A DNA stretch of 5,614 nucleotides, taken from Bacillota bacterium (GTDB lineage: Bacteria; Bacillota_E; Sulfobacillia; Sulfobacillales; Sulfobacillaceae). The stretch lies in the NCBI GenBank assembly GCA_021820645.1, contig JAKADJ010000183.1, positions 1 through 5,614 on the forward strand, written 5' to 3'. The first letter of the stretch is position 1. Every line of letters starts with the position of its first letter. Below, piece after piece: positions 1-5,090 of this stretch. A model generated the notes under the pieces. The model saw only the letters and a list, made by a program, of their open reading frames with translations, ran no database searches and was not told the origin of the DNA. A program made the position numbers and the translations under genes.

Positions 1-768
1 TTTCGCGTCGTAGAAGTACGGGTTCTTGACCAAGATGGCCTCGCCAGGGTTGAGATTCTTTAGCATGAACGGCCCTGCCGACAGATCGGCCGATTTCGGG
101 GGTGCATAGGCGCTGACCTTCTTACCCAGTGTGGTTAACTGGTTGGCGGCCGCCTTAGCCTGAGCGAGCTTGGCCGAGTTGGTGCCCGCATACTGCGCGG
201 TGTTGATAATCGACCAGATGTTCTTCGGAAGTACCGACGCAAATTCAGAGGCCGGCACAATGGTCTGCTGCAGCAACTGGTTCAAGAACAGGTTGTAATG
301 GTCGCCAGGTAGTTGCTTAAACTGAACCGTGTGGCTATTGACAATGTTTACCGAGCCTAAATCGAAGGCCTGAGCATTGCCTTGGGTGAAGGCCAGGGCG
401 AAGGAGGCTTTCACGTCCTGGGCGGTGACCGGTTTCCCATTGGACCACTTGGCGTTGGGCTGCAACGTAATCGTGGCTTCGGTGCCGCCCGCATTGGTGG
501 ACCACGATGCGGCCAGACCGGGGATGAAGTCGTTGGGGTTGGTCACGGAGTTGGTGAACCAGCCTAATTGCCATTGGTCATAGCCTAGCCAAGTGTTGCC
601 ATTCGAGTTGTAGGGGTTATAGGGGGCACCGGCGCTAATGGGGTGGAACTCGTCTACGGTGGTGAAGGTGGCGTTGTTTGACGCGCTTTTGGAGGGTGAG
701 GATCCGCAAGCGGCCAAAGCCAGTGAAAGGGCGGCGACGCCGACCATTCCTAAGGCATACCGTTTCAT
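1..768 (-). CDS. ABC transporter substrate-binding lipoprotein, family 5 (oligopeptide/dipeptide type), N-terminal part
   Basis: This is the extracytoplasmic solute-binding protein of an ABC importer; only the first 256 residues are present and the gene runs off the left edge with no stop. The start MKRYALGMVG, a hydrophobic stretch and the lipobox LAAC (Cys21) form a lipoprotein signal peptide, so the protein should be lipid-anchored on the outer face of the membrane, followed by a Ser/Asn-rich linker. Residues 83-122 match the SBP_bac_5 signature (PGLAASW, then ITLQPNAKWSNGKPVTAQDV). Residues 232-253 (GPFMLKN, then NPYFYD) match the second conserved block of that family. The ATG at 768 is chosen because AAGGAG (778-783) lies 9 bp upstream; the in-frame ATG at 777 directly abuts that site. 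It lies 55 bp after murQ on the same strand, probably in one operon. Family membership is firm. The ligand (peptide, muropeptide or amino sugar) is not readable from the sequence. Confidence 0.93.
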   Translation of the reverse strand, partial: MKRYALGMVGVAALSLALAACGSSPSKSASNNATFTTVDEFHPISAGAPYNPYNSNGNTWLGYDQWQLGWFTNSVTNPNDFIPGLAASWSTNAGGTEATITLQPNAKWSNGKPVTAQDVKASFALAFTQGNAQAFDLGSVNIVNSHTVQFKQLPGDHYNLFLNQLLQQTIVPASEFASVLPKNIWSIINTAQYAGTNSAKLAQAKAAANQLTTLGKKVSAYAPPKSADLSAGPFMLKNLNPGEAILVKNPYFYDAK

Positions 769-823
769 AACATACATCTCCTTACTAAAATATAGTTTTA
801 CCTCGAAGCAAAGAAAAATGGGT

Positions 824-1714
824 CTACAAACGCGTCAAAAGGCCCTCGGAATCGGTGAGTCGGGCTTGGGCTTCCAGTGCTGAGGTGCCCAACAAGGCCA
901 TGGCAATAGCGACCTTAACATCGCCATGGGACTCATCGAGCAATTGCCGTGCCCGCTCCAACGTGAGATTGGCTGCGAGCGCCACGATCCGGACAGAACG
1001 AGCCCGGAGCTTCCGGTTGGTGGGTCGCATGTCCACCATCAGATTCCGATAAGTCTTGCCCAAACCAACCATCGCGCCGGTGCTCAGCATGTTCAGCACC
1101 ATTTTTTGAGCCGTTCCGGCTTTGAGACGGGTTGACCCCATCACGACCTCCGGCCCCGTATCCATGGCAATGGTCACATCGGACAGTGCAGCAATGGGGG
1201 GATGAGGATTGCAACTAATCGATATGGTGGCCAATCCTTCAGCCCGGGCCCATTTCAAGGCACCCATGACGTAGGGGGTGCTGCCCGATGCGGCGATCCC
1301 CACGACAACATCACCGGCGCGGACTCCTGCTTCTCGTAAGTCAAATCCGCCTTGATCGTGATTGTCCTCGGCACCTTCTTGGGCTTCGAAGATGGCCTCG
1401 CGACCTCCGGCAATGAGGGCCTGGACCATGTCAGGGCTGGTGTTGAAGGTTGGCGGGCATTCCGCCGCATCCAATACGCCGAGTCGTCCACTGGTACCGG
1501 CACCGACGTAGAAGAGCCTTCCGCCCACACGAAACTGGGCGACAATCAACTCTATGGCCGTGGCAATCTCGGGGAGCGACTTCTCCACAGTTTGGGCCAC
1601 AGTTTTATCGGCACGGTTCATTATTTGGACCAGCTCTATATTGCTGAGGGTCCCTAAATCCGGAATCGATTGGTCCCACGATTCCGTATTAAGGGCAAAC
1701 CACTCTTGCTCCAT
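824..1714 (-). CDS. murQ: N-acetylmuramic acid 6-phosphate etherase MurQ
   Basis: This cytoplasmic enzyme of peptidoglycan recycling cleaves the D-lactyl ether of MurNAc-6-phosphate to give GlcNAc-6-phosphate and D-lactate. The 296-residue length is nearly that of E. coli MurQ (298). The SIS-fold phosphosugar site is plain at residues 68-90 (FYVGAGTSGRLGVLDA, then ECPPTF). Glu85 in AAEC and Glu116 in EGAED sit where the E. coli catalytic residues Glu83 and Glu114 fall by my alignment. The family signature GPEVVMGSTRLKAGTAQKM and the following NLMVDM/NRKLRARSVRI region are also intact, as is the C-terminal helical part. The ATG at 1714 has a GGAGG site (1721-1725) 6 bp upstream, and the stop is TAG. 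It follows the RpiR-type regulator gene by 41 bp and precedes the lipoprotein gene by 55 bp, all on one strand, so co-transcription is likely. Nothing looks damaged. Confidence 0.97.
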   Translation of the reverse strand: MEQEWFALNTESWDQSIPDLGTLSNIELVQIMNRADKTVAQTVEKSLPEIATAIELIVAQFRVGGRLFYVGAGTSGRLGVLDAAECPPTFNTSPDMVQALIAGGREAIFEAQEGAEDNHDQGGFDLREAGVRAGDVVVGIAASGSTPYVMGALKWARAEGLATISISCNPHPPIAALSDVTIAMDTGPEVVMGSTRLKAGTAQKMVLNMLSTGAMVGLGKTYRNLMVDMRPTNRKLRARSVRIVALAANLTLERARQLLDESHGDVKVAIAMALLGTSALEAQARLTDSEGLLTRL

Positions 1715-1755
1715 TCTGAGCCTCCGTTCCTCTTGCTGTCTCCAATCACCCGGCC

Positions 1756-2616
1756 CTAAAGGCGATGCTGCCGGATAGCCTCCTCGGTAGCCTTAAGGTG
1801 TCTTAAGGTGCGGGCGGCATCCTGGTTGGCCAACCACAACATCAAGGCGTCGCCCACTAAAAGCGAAGCCAGGACCGAGGTGGTGGCGCCAATGCGGGGT
1901 GTCGGTTCTTGCGCGGAGACATGGAACACGACGTCGGCCACGTCCGCTAGGCGGTTCTTGGGTCGATATTGCGTAATGGCAACGATGAAGGCTTCGCGTG
2001 CGCGAAGCTCCTCGGCCAACTCCAGCACCTCTCGGGTGGAGCCCGAGAAGGATACCAGGATGGCCACGTCTTTGGGCCCGAGAAGGGCCGATGCCATCAC
2101 CGCCAAGTGAATATCACGCCAACTAGTAACCGGGTAACCAAGCCGGGTAAGCTTCTGCGCCAGGTCCTCAGCGGCAATGTGCGATGCGGCCATCCCGAAC
2201 AGAAATACGCGATGCGCCGTGCGAAGACTTTGGCTCACGCGTTCCAGATCGGTCTCATTTAAGTTGTTGATGGTTTGATAGATGGATTCTTCGGCCGCAT
2301 GGGCAAAGGACTGCAGCTGGTGATCAAACGAAGTGCTGGGGTTAATCTCGGTGTATTCCGGTGAGGAACGCTGCTCTTGACGCACCAGGTCGGCCGTCAA
2401 CAGCACTTTCAGGGTGCTATAGCCGTCGATCTTGAGGGTTCTTAACAGACGAATCACCGCAGCCTGGCTGGAATGGGATTCTCGAGCCAAGTCCCGCACC
2501 GTTAAATGCAGAACAGATTCGGGGTTCTCCAAAATCCATTGCGCAATTTTGGATTCCGATCCGGTCAACAAATCCAGATTGGACTCGATCCGTTCTAAAA
2601 CGCCCGCAATCGGCAC
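1756..2616 (-). CDS. RpiR/MurR-family transcriptional regulator (HTH + SIS)
   Basis: A 286-residue regulator with the two-part RpiR build. An N-terminal helix-turn-helix domain (about residues 1-77) has the recognition region LTVRDLARESHSSQAAVIRL and KIDGYSTLK. A C-terminal SIS phosphosugar-binding domain (about 125-260) shows HRVFLFGMAASHIAAEDLA and ILVSFSGSTREVLELAEEL. The family usually represses, sometimes activates, a neighbouring sugar-phosphate gene set, with the sugar phosphate bound in the SIS domain. Directly upstream of murQ, MurNAc-6-phosphate or a related metabolite is the likely effector, making this a functional MurR counterpart; that is inference from position. The start is GTG (2616-2614) with AAGGAG (2624-2629) 7 bp upstream. 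It is the first gene of the probable regulator-murQ-lipoprotein operon and probably controls its own promoter, which carries several inverted repeats. Confidence 0.92.
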   Translation of the reverse strand: MPIAGVLERIESNLDLLTGSESKIAQWILENPESVLHLTVRDLARESHSSQAAVIRLLRTLKIDGYSTLKVLLTADLVRQEQRSSPEYTEINPSTSFDHQLQSFAHAAEESIYQTINNLNETDLERVSQSLRTAHRVFLFGMAASHIAAEDLAQKLTRLGYPVTSWRDIHLAVMASALLGPKDVAILVSFSGSTREVLELAEELRAREAFIVAITQYRPKNRLADVADVVFHVSAQEPTPRIGATTSVLASLLVGDALMLWLANQDAARTLRHLKATEEAIRQHRL

Positions 2617-2623
2617 GTCGATT

Positions 2624-2629
2624 CTCCTT
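2624..2629 (-). promoter_or_regulatory. Ribosome binding site deciding the GTG start of the RpiR-type regulator
   Basis: AAGGAG on the minus strand, 7 bp before the GTG at 2616. No in-frame ATG is comparably placed, so this site supports GTG as the start. Confidence 0.8.
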
Positions 2630-2636
2630 AGTTCCC

Positions 2637-2651
2637 CATCTTACCAAGATG
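2637..2651. promoter_or_regulatory. Perfect 6-bp inverted repeat in the regulator leader, candidate operator
   Basis: CATCTT-ACC-AAGATG is a perfect dyad. After one mismatch it gains two more G-C pairs (2634-2654). It lies between the predicted transcription start (about 2673) and the ribosome binding site of the RpiR-type gene, about 30 bp inside the -10 element. That is where a repressor would block elongation or initiation. It could instead act as an RNA hairpin just upstream of the Shine-Dalgarno site. Binding by the adjacent regulator is inferred. Confidence 0.4.
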
Positions 2652-2680
2652 AGGAATTTTCTAACAAGTTTACGGAAGTT

Positions 2681-2710
2681 ATCATAGCATGAAACAGGAT
2701 GATGATACAA
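2681..2710 (-). promoter_or_regulatory. Probable sigma-A promoter of the regulator-murQ-lipoprotein operon
   Basis: Read on the minus strand there is a -35-like TTGTAT (2705-2710), an 18-bp spacer, and a -10 of TATGAT (2681-2686) preceded by TGC, giving an extended -10 element. Transcription would start near 2673-2675 and leave a leader of almost 60 bases before the GTG start at 2616. No equally good promoter was seen before murQ or the lipoprotein gene, which fits a single operon transcript. Confidence 0.6.
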
Positions 2711-2814
2711 CATTTCTCAATCGATTAATACTTTGTGAAATAATGCTCTAACTATCCGTTGTCCCGATGGGATTTCTGCCGTTAGTATTGCGGGTCCACT
2801 GGTCGATTGAAATG
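2711..2814. repeat. Inverted pair of near-identical 12-mers upstream of the operon promoter
   Basis: The plus strand at 2711-2724 reads CATTTC-TC-AATCGA and the minus strand of 2803-2814 reads CATTTC-AATCGA. These are the same 12 bases in opposite orientation, differing by a 2-bp insertion, about 80 bp apart. The first copy contains the palindrome AATCGATT (2719-2726) and directly abuts the predicted -35 element. Distal and proximal operator halves for a looping dimer or tetramer regulator would look like this. Chance cannot be excluded for an A/T-rich 12-mer. Confidence 0.35.
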
Positions 2815-2852
2815 ATTCGCATGGACGGAGATCTCGGAGGCGATCGGGTACA

Positions 2853-3335
2853 TCATTCCGCGGGGCAGGACGGGGTAAGCCGTTTCGCATAGAGAAGCTC
2901 GTCCGTACCGTCGATGACCCAATTGGGCAGACAACCGGCTAGGATAAAGCCGTGGCGCTCGTAAAAGCGGCGGGCTCCCTCATTCCAGTGGGCGCAGAGG
3001 AGCACCAGGCGCTTGACCCTAATCGACCGAAGATGCGTTTCTACTGCGGCCAAGAGACGTGGCCCAATGCCGGCCGAGGTGCAATTTTTGTCCACACCGA
3101 AAAGGCGGATGTACCCATCGCCACCAAAGGTCATCGCATTAAACAGCGCGAATCCTACGGGCTTGTCAGGGCCTTCGGCGACAAACCCCAGCTCACCTTT
3201 CTGGTGTAAACTTGTCACCCGAGCCAGCGCACTCGCCGGCGTTACGCCATAGCGATTCCATAAAGGGTGCGTTGCCATGAGCTCAGCGATGGCAGGAATG
3301 TCCTTTGCCCCCCAGGACCGTATGAGAATGTTCAC
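2853..3335 (-). CDS. GNAT-family N-acetyltransferase
   Basis: A 160-residue single-domain acetyltransferase that would transfer the acetyl group of acetyl-CoA to an amine; the substrate cannot be told. The acetyl-CoA region is at about residues 76-98 (IRLFGVDKNCTSAGIGPRLL). The C-terminal GNAT motif B is at 118-131 (NEGARRFYERHGF), followed by the final strands ending DELLYAKRL. In the pyrophosphate-binding loop the usual Q/R-x-x-G-x-G/A has Thr86 at the Q/R position, while the G-I-G core is kept. The start is GTG at 3335 with a purine-rich GAGAGGGG just upstream. It lies on the same strand as the regulator-murQ operon but 236 bp ahead of it, with that operon's own promoter in between. It is therefore probably a separate unit and divergent from the amidohydrolase gene. 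Family call firm, role unknown. Confidence 0.9.
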   Translation of the reverse strand: MNILIRSWGAKDIPAIAELMATHPLWNRYGVTPASALARVTSLHQKGELGFVAEGPDKPVGFALFNAMTFGGDGYIRLFGVDKNCTSAGIGPRLLAAVETHLRSIRVKRLVLLCAHWNEGARRFYERHGFILAGCLPNWVIDGTDELLYAKRLTPSCPAE

Positions 3336-3502
3336 CAGACCCCTCTCTTAGTGCAATATGGCGTGTGGGCCGCATTCACCAATTCCCAATCCAATTAGAC
3401 AGGAATTCAGCGGCACCGGGACGAAATGTACCACACATTAAACGAAAAATGTTCGACCATCCGCTGCATACTTTTTCAATTGAGGTCAAAGGAGGGGGTG
3501 AG
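3336..3502. promoter_or_regulatory. Divergent intergenic region between the GNAT and amidohydrolase genes
   Basis: This 167-bp gap must hold promoters for both outward-facing genes, but I found no convincing -35/-10 pair in either direction. On the plus strand TGCATACT near 3462-3469 is a weak -10-like element. On the minus strand CATATT near the GNAT start, with a TTGGTG upstream, is similarly weak. AATTCC and GGAATT form a 6-bp inverted repeat separated by 15 bp in the middle. The plus-strand amidohydrolase frame stays open back to 3365, but without a ribosome site or family match there. Confidence 0.3.
3488..3495 (+). promoter_or_regulatory. Ribosome binding site deciding the GTG start of the amidohydrolase
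   Basis: AAAGGAGG, a near-perfect anti-16S match, lies 7 bp before the in-frame GTG at 3503. It excludes the longer reading from the GTG at 3365, which would put this site inside the gene. Confidence 0.85.
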
Positions 3503-4327
3503 GTGGCCTTGCCGATTCGCTATTTGGACGGGCATGTTCACATCTTTCCTGATGTCTGGCAACAACGTATTTATCGTTGGTTTGAGGAGGGGGGCTGGGC
3601 GATTAAGTATCGCCACTTGTCTGAAGAGGCGATTTGGCAGGAGGTCAAGTCTCACGGGGCGGAGGGCGCTTCCGTTTTAATTTATGCCCATCGCCCGGGC
3701 ATCGCGAGGGAATTAAACCGATGGCTTTACGGATGGGCTCAGGAACGCCCGGAGCTCCATCTCTATGGCACGGTCCATCCCGATGACCCGGATGGCCCCG
3801 AAATTGTTAAAGAAGCATTGGAGACGTTTCATTTTGCCGGTTTCAAGATTCATGCCAATGTTCAAAGGGTGCGTGTGGACGACGAACGGCTCGAACCTCT
3901 CTATCGGGCCGTGCTCGACAACGATCGGTCTCTCATTATCCACGCCGGTCGGGAGCCCCATCGCAATGATTTTGTGGGGGTCCACTTCTTCCGTCGCCTC
4001 ATGGTCAAATATCCTAGCCTTCGGGTTCAAGTGGCTCACCTCGGCTACGATGAACTCGATGCCTTTGTCGATCTGTTGGGGAGCTATCCTTTCATGTATC
4101 TAGACACGGCGGCGATTCCGGGCACGCGGCTACACTGTAGCGCCGACCAACTTCATACGGTGATCGAGCAATATCCGGATCGGATTATCTATGGCAGCGA
4201 CGCCCCTATTTTAGAAGAATCACTGGTACGCCATCGTGACCGGATCTGGAGGGCTTCGGGGACATCTGCCCGACGGACTCAGGTTTTTCGCACGAATTTG
4301 GAGCGGTTTTGGGCGGGAGGGCGATGA
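3503..4327 (+). CDS. Amidohydrolase-2 family metal-dependent hydrolase (TIM barrel)
   Basis: A 274-residue cytoplasmic enzyme of the amidohydrolase superfamily (COG2159/ACMSD-like branch), whose members hydrolyse amides or lactones or decarboxylate small carboxylates on a bound metal. Candidate metal and catalytic positions appear in barrel order. They are His11 and His13 (DGHVHIF) after strand 1, Lys115-x-His117 (GFKIHANVQ), His147 (IIHAGREPH), His179 (VAHLGY) and Asp233 (YGSDAP) near the end of the barrel. The start is set at GTG 3503, preceded by AAAGGAGG; it places the HxH at residues 11-13, as expected for the family. The frame is open upstream to 3365, but that part has no family similarity that I can see. 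It is divergent from the GNAT gene, and no pathway neighbour reveals the substrate. A decarboxylase or hydrolase cannot be told apart here. Confidence 0.88.
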   Translation: MALPIRYLDGHVHIFPDVWQQRIYRWFEEGGWAIKYRHLSEEAIWQEVKSHGAEGASVLIYAHRPGIARELNRWLYGWAQERPELHLYGTVHPDDPDGPEIVKEALETFHFAGFKIHANVQRVRVDDERLEPLYRAVLDNDRSLIIHAGREPHRNDFVGVHFFRRLMVKYPSLRVQVAHLGYDELDAFVDLLGSYPFMYLDTAAIPGTRLHCSADQLHTVIEQYPDRIIYGSDAPILEESLVRHRDRIWRASGTSARRTQVFRTNLERFWAGGR

Positions 4328-4410
4328 AAACGCCTGGTGACCGCGAATACGGTCTTGGTGCCGATGACGCGGGTTGGCGCATTTATTTTTGTGCTAGGGG
4401 GCCTCTCTGA
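4324..4410 (+). other. Short ORF overlapping the amidohydrolase stop (ATGA), possible truncated gene start
   Basis: ATG at 4324 overlaps the amidohydrolase TGA in an ATGA junction, with GGGAGGG just upstream, the usual layout for translational coupling. The frame encodes 28 residues beginning MKTPGDREYGLGADDAGW and then stops at 4410. I recognise no family. It may be the surviving 5' end of a lost co-transcribed gene, or chance: the possible terminator at 4358-4390 lies inside it, which argues against an active gene. Confidence 0.2.
4358..4390 (+). terminator. Possible intrinsic terminator of the amidohydrolase gene
   Basis: GTGCC (4358-4362) pairs with GGCGC (4376-4380), including one G-U pair, around a 13-base loop, followed immediately by ATTTATTTTT (4381-4390). 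The stem is short and the loop long, so strength is uncertain, but the position 30 bp after the stop and the T-rich tail fit. Another small hairpin (GACCG/CGGTC) lies just upstream at 4339-4354, without a T tract. Confidence 0.4.
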
Positions 4411-4425
4411 TGTGAGATTCTCCAC

Positions 4426-4626
4426 TCAGCCGTAGTACAGGATACCCATCGCGTTAGAGGTTCGCGCTTGAAGCTTCTGTAGCCTATCGGGACTTTCGGC
4501 AGCGGACCGGACGGTCTCTCGCGCTTCGTCGAACGACATGGGCCACCAACGCACGGGTTTTCTTAAGGCGCTAACGCCCCCAAGAGCGGGATTGCGCTCG
4601 GCAAGTCCGTTCGTGTGTGAATTAAA
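4426..4626 (-). pseudogene. Coding-like minus-strand remnant, unknown family
   Basis: This 66-codon frame is open from a TAA at 4629-4627 to a TGA at 4428-4426. It has a plausible protein composition: a segment LAERNPALGGVSALRKPVRW, then WWPMSFDEARETVRS and a charged C-terminal helix-like stretch ending GILYYG. The only ATG (4539) would give 37 residues and lacks a good ribosome site, and the likely coding part extends upstream of it to near 4610. That looks like the 3' end of a gene whose 5' part was lost, with the boundary close to where the plus-strand toxin-antitoxin-like unit begins. I do not recognise the family. A genuine 37-residue peptide or a chance open frame are the alternatives. 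Confidence 0.3.
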
Positions 4627-4633
4627 TTACACA
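4614..4633. repeat. 20-bp imperfect dyad upstream of the toxin-antitoxin-like unit
   Basis: TGTGT-g-AATT-a-AATT-ACACA is an inverted repeat with 9-bp arms broken by one extra base. It sits about 45 bp upstream of the -10 element of the downstream unit. It may be a distal operator, or the junction of a rearrangement, since the minus-strand remnant loses its frame here. Confidence 0.4.
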
Positions 4634-4645
4634 TTTGGGTGCATA

Positions 4646-4675
4646 CTTACGTGTGTTCTTACGTACGCTACGTGT
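4646..4675. promoter_or_regulatory. TACGT repeat cluster, candidate autoregulatory operator
   Basis: TACGT occurs at 4648, 4660 and 4669. CTTACGT is repeated at 4646 and 4658 (12-bp step), and TACGTGT at 4648 and 4669 (21 bp, two helical turns). The last two copies form a perfect dyad ACGTA-CGC-TACGT (4661-4673). The cluster fills the -35 and spacer region of the extended -10 promoter at 4673-4681. Binding by the first gene product, alone or with the second, would repress the operon, as in type II toxin-antitoxin systems; that is inference. Confidence 0.55.
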
Positions 4676-4681
4676 TAGAAT
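4673..4681 (+). promoter_or_regulatory. Extended -10 promoter of the two-gene unit
   Basis: TGT-TAGAAT gives an extended -10 with a 5/6 match to TATAAT. No good -35 is present, which the extended motif may offset. The predicted start of transcription, about 4687-4689, falls at or just after the GGAGG at 4682-4686, so that site would be missing from the mRNA and the AAAGGAG at 4703-4709 would be the one used. Confidence 0.5.
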
Positions 4682-4718
4682 GGAGGTGATCGGATTGGAA
4701 CGAAAGGAGCGTGCCAAA

Positions 4719-5090
4719 ATGGCAATAGATCTCTTGAAAGAAGTAGACGCTTTTCTTGGTGGATTCCAGTTGGGAAGCCACGTCGGGATTACCGATCTCC
4801 AGCGCAAAACGGATTGGCGCCAAGGCTTTGCTGCCTCCAAAATGATTGAGATTTTAGACCGAAATCAACCATTTGCGGTGATGTTGAAGCCGGAACTCTT
4901 TGATGCTGTACGAAAATACATTGCTTTACTCGAACAGCAACTCGAAGAATTACAAATCGAAGCTCTGTTCACCCAACGCGCCGAAGAGCGTATGAACTGG
5001 ACAACCGGAGACGACCTGAAACAAAAAGCCAAGGAAAGCTTCCGCGATCGGAAGGAATTGATCAGAGGTCTTCTGGATGGCGATCAGTGA
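4719..5090 (+). CDS. Putative Phd/YefM-like antitoxin
   Basis: A 123-residue, highly charged protein. Residues 22-62 (VGITDLQRKTDW, then RNQPFAVMLKPELFDAV) resemble the Phd/YefM antitoxin DNA-binding fold, especially the strand-turn 'N-x-P-x-A-V-x-L-x-P-E' before a helix. A Glu/Gln-rich helix follows (LLEQQLEELQ), then an acidic/basic tail (95-123) that could be the toxin-neutralising part. It is longer than the usual 80-90 residues. The start chosen is ATG 4719, with AAAGGAG (4703-4709) 9 bp upstream. TTG 4695 with GGAGG 8 bp upstream is an alternative, giving eight more residues, and the frame is open back to 4635. Its 3' end overlaps the next gene by 14 bp, a hallmark of coupled toxin-antitoxin pairs. 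A/T content is visibly higher than in the left-hand genes, suggesting transfer. Function is inferred from weak similarity and layout. Confidence 0.6.
   Translation: MAIDLLKEVDAFLGGFQLGSHVGITDLQRKTDWRQGFAASKMIEILDRNQPFAVMLKPELFDAVRKYIALLEQQLEELQIEALFTQRAEERMNWTTGDDLKQKAKESFRDRKELIRGLLDGDQ

Noticed and set aside
377..583. Plus-strand open frames of 60-70 codons in the left part
   Set aside because: They are antisense to the lipoprotein gene, which has a clear signal peptide and SBP_bac_5 motifs.
769..823. Separate promoter or terminator between murQ and the lipoprotein gene
   Set aside because: The gap contains an A/T-rich TATATT but no matching -35 and no GC stem, so I treat the genes as one transcript.
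1352..1657. Open plus-strand frame of 101 codons antisense to murQ
   Set aside because: It lies wholly inside the well-conserved murQ gene, has no ribosome site and no recognisable protein features.
3365..3502. 46-residue N-terminal extension of the amidohydrolase from GTG 3365
   Set aside because: It would bury the AAAGGAGG site inside the coding region, and family members begin only a few residues before the HxH motif.
3713..4039. Open minus-strand frame of 108 codons antisense to the amidohydrolase
   Set aside because: It is fully contained in a gene with intact catalytic motifs on the other strand; no start signal.
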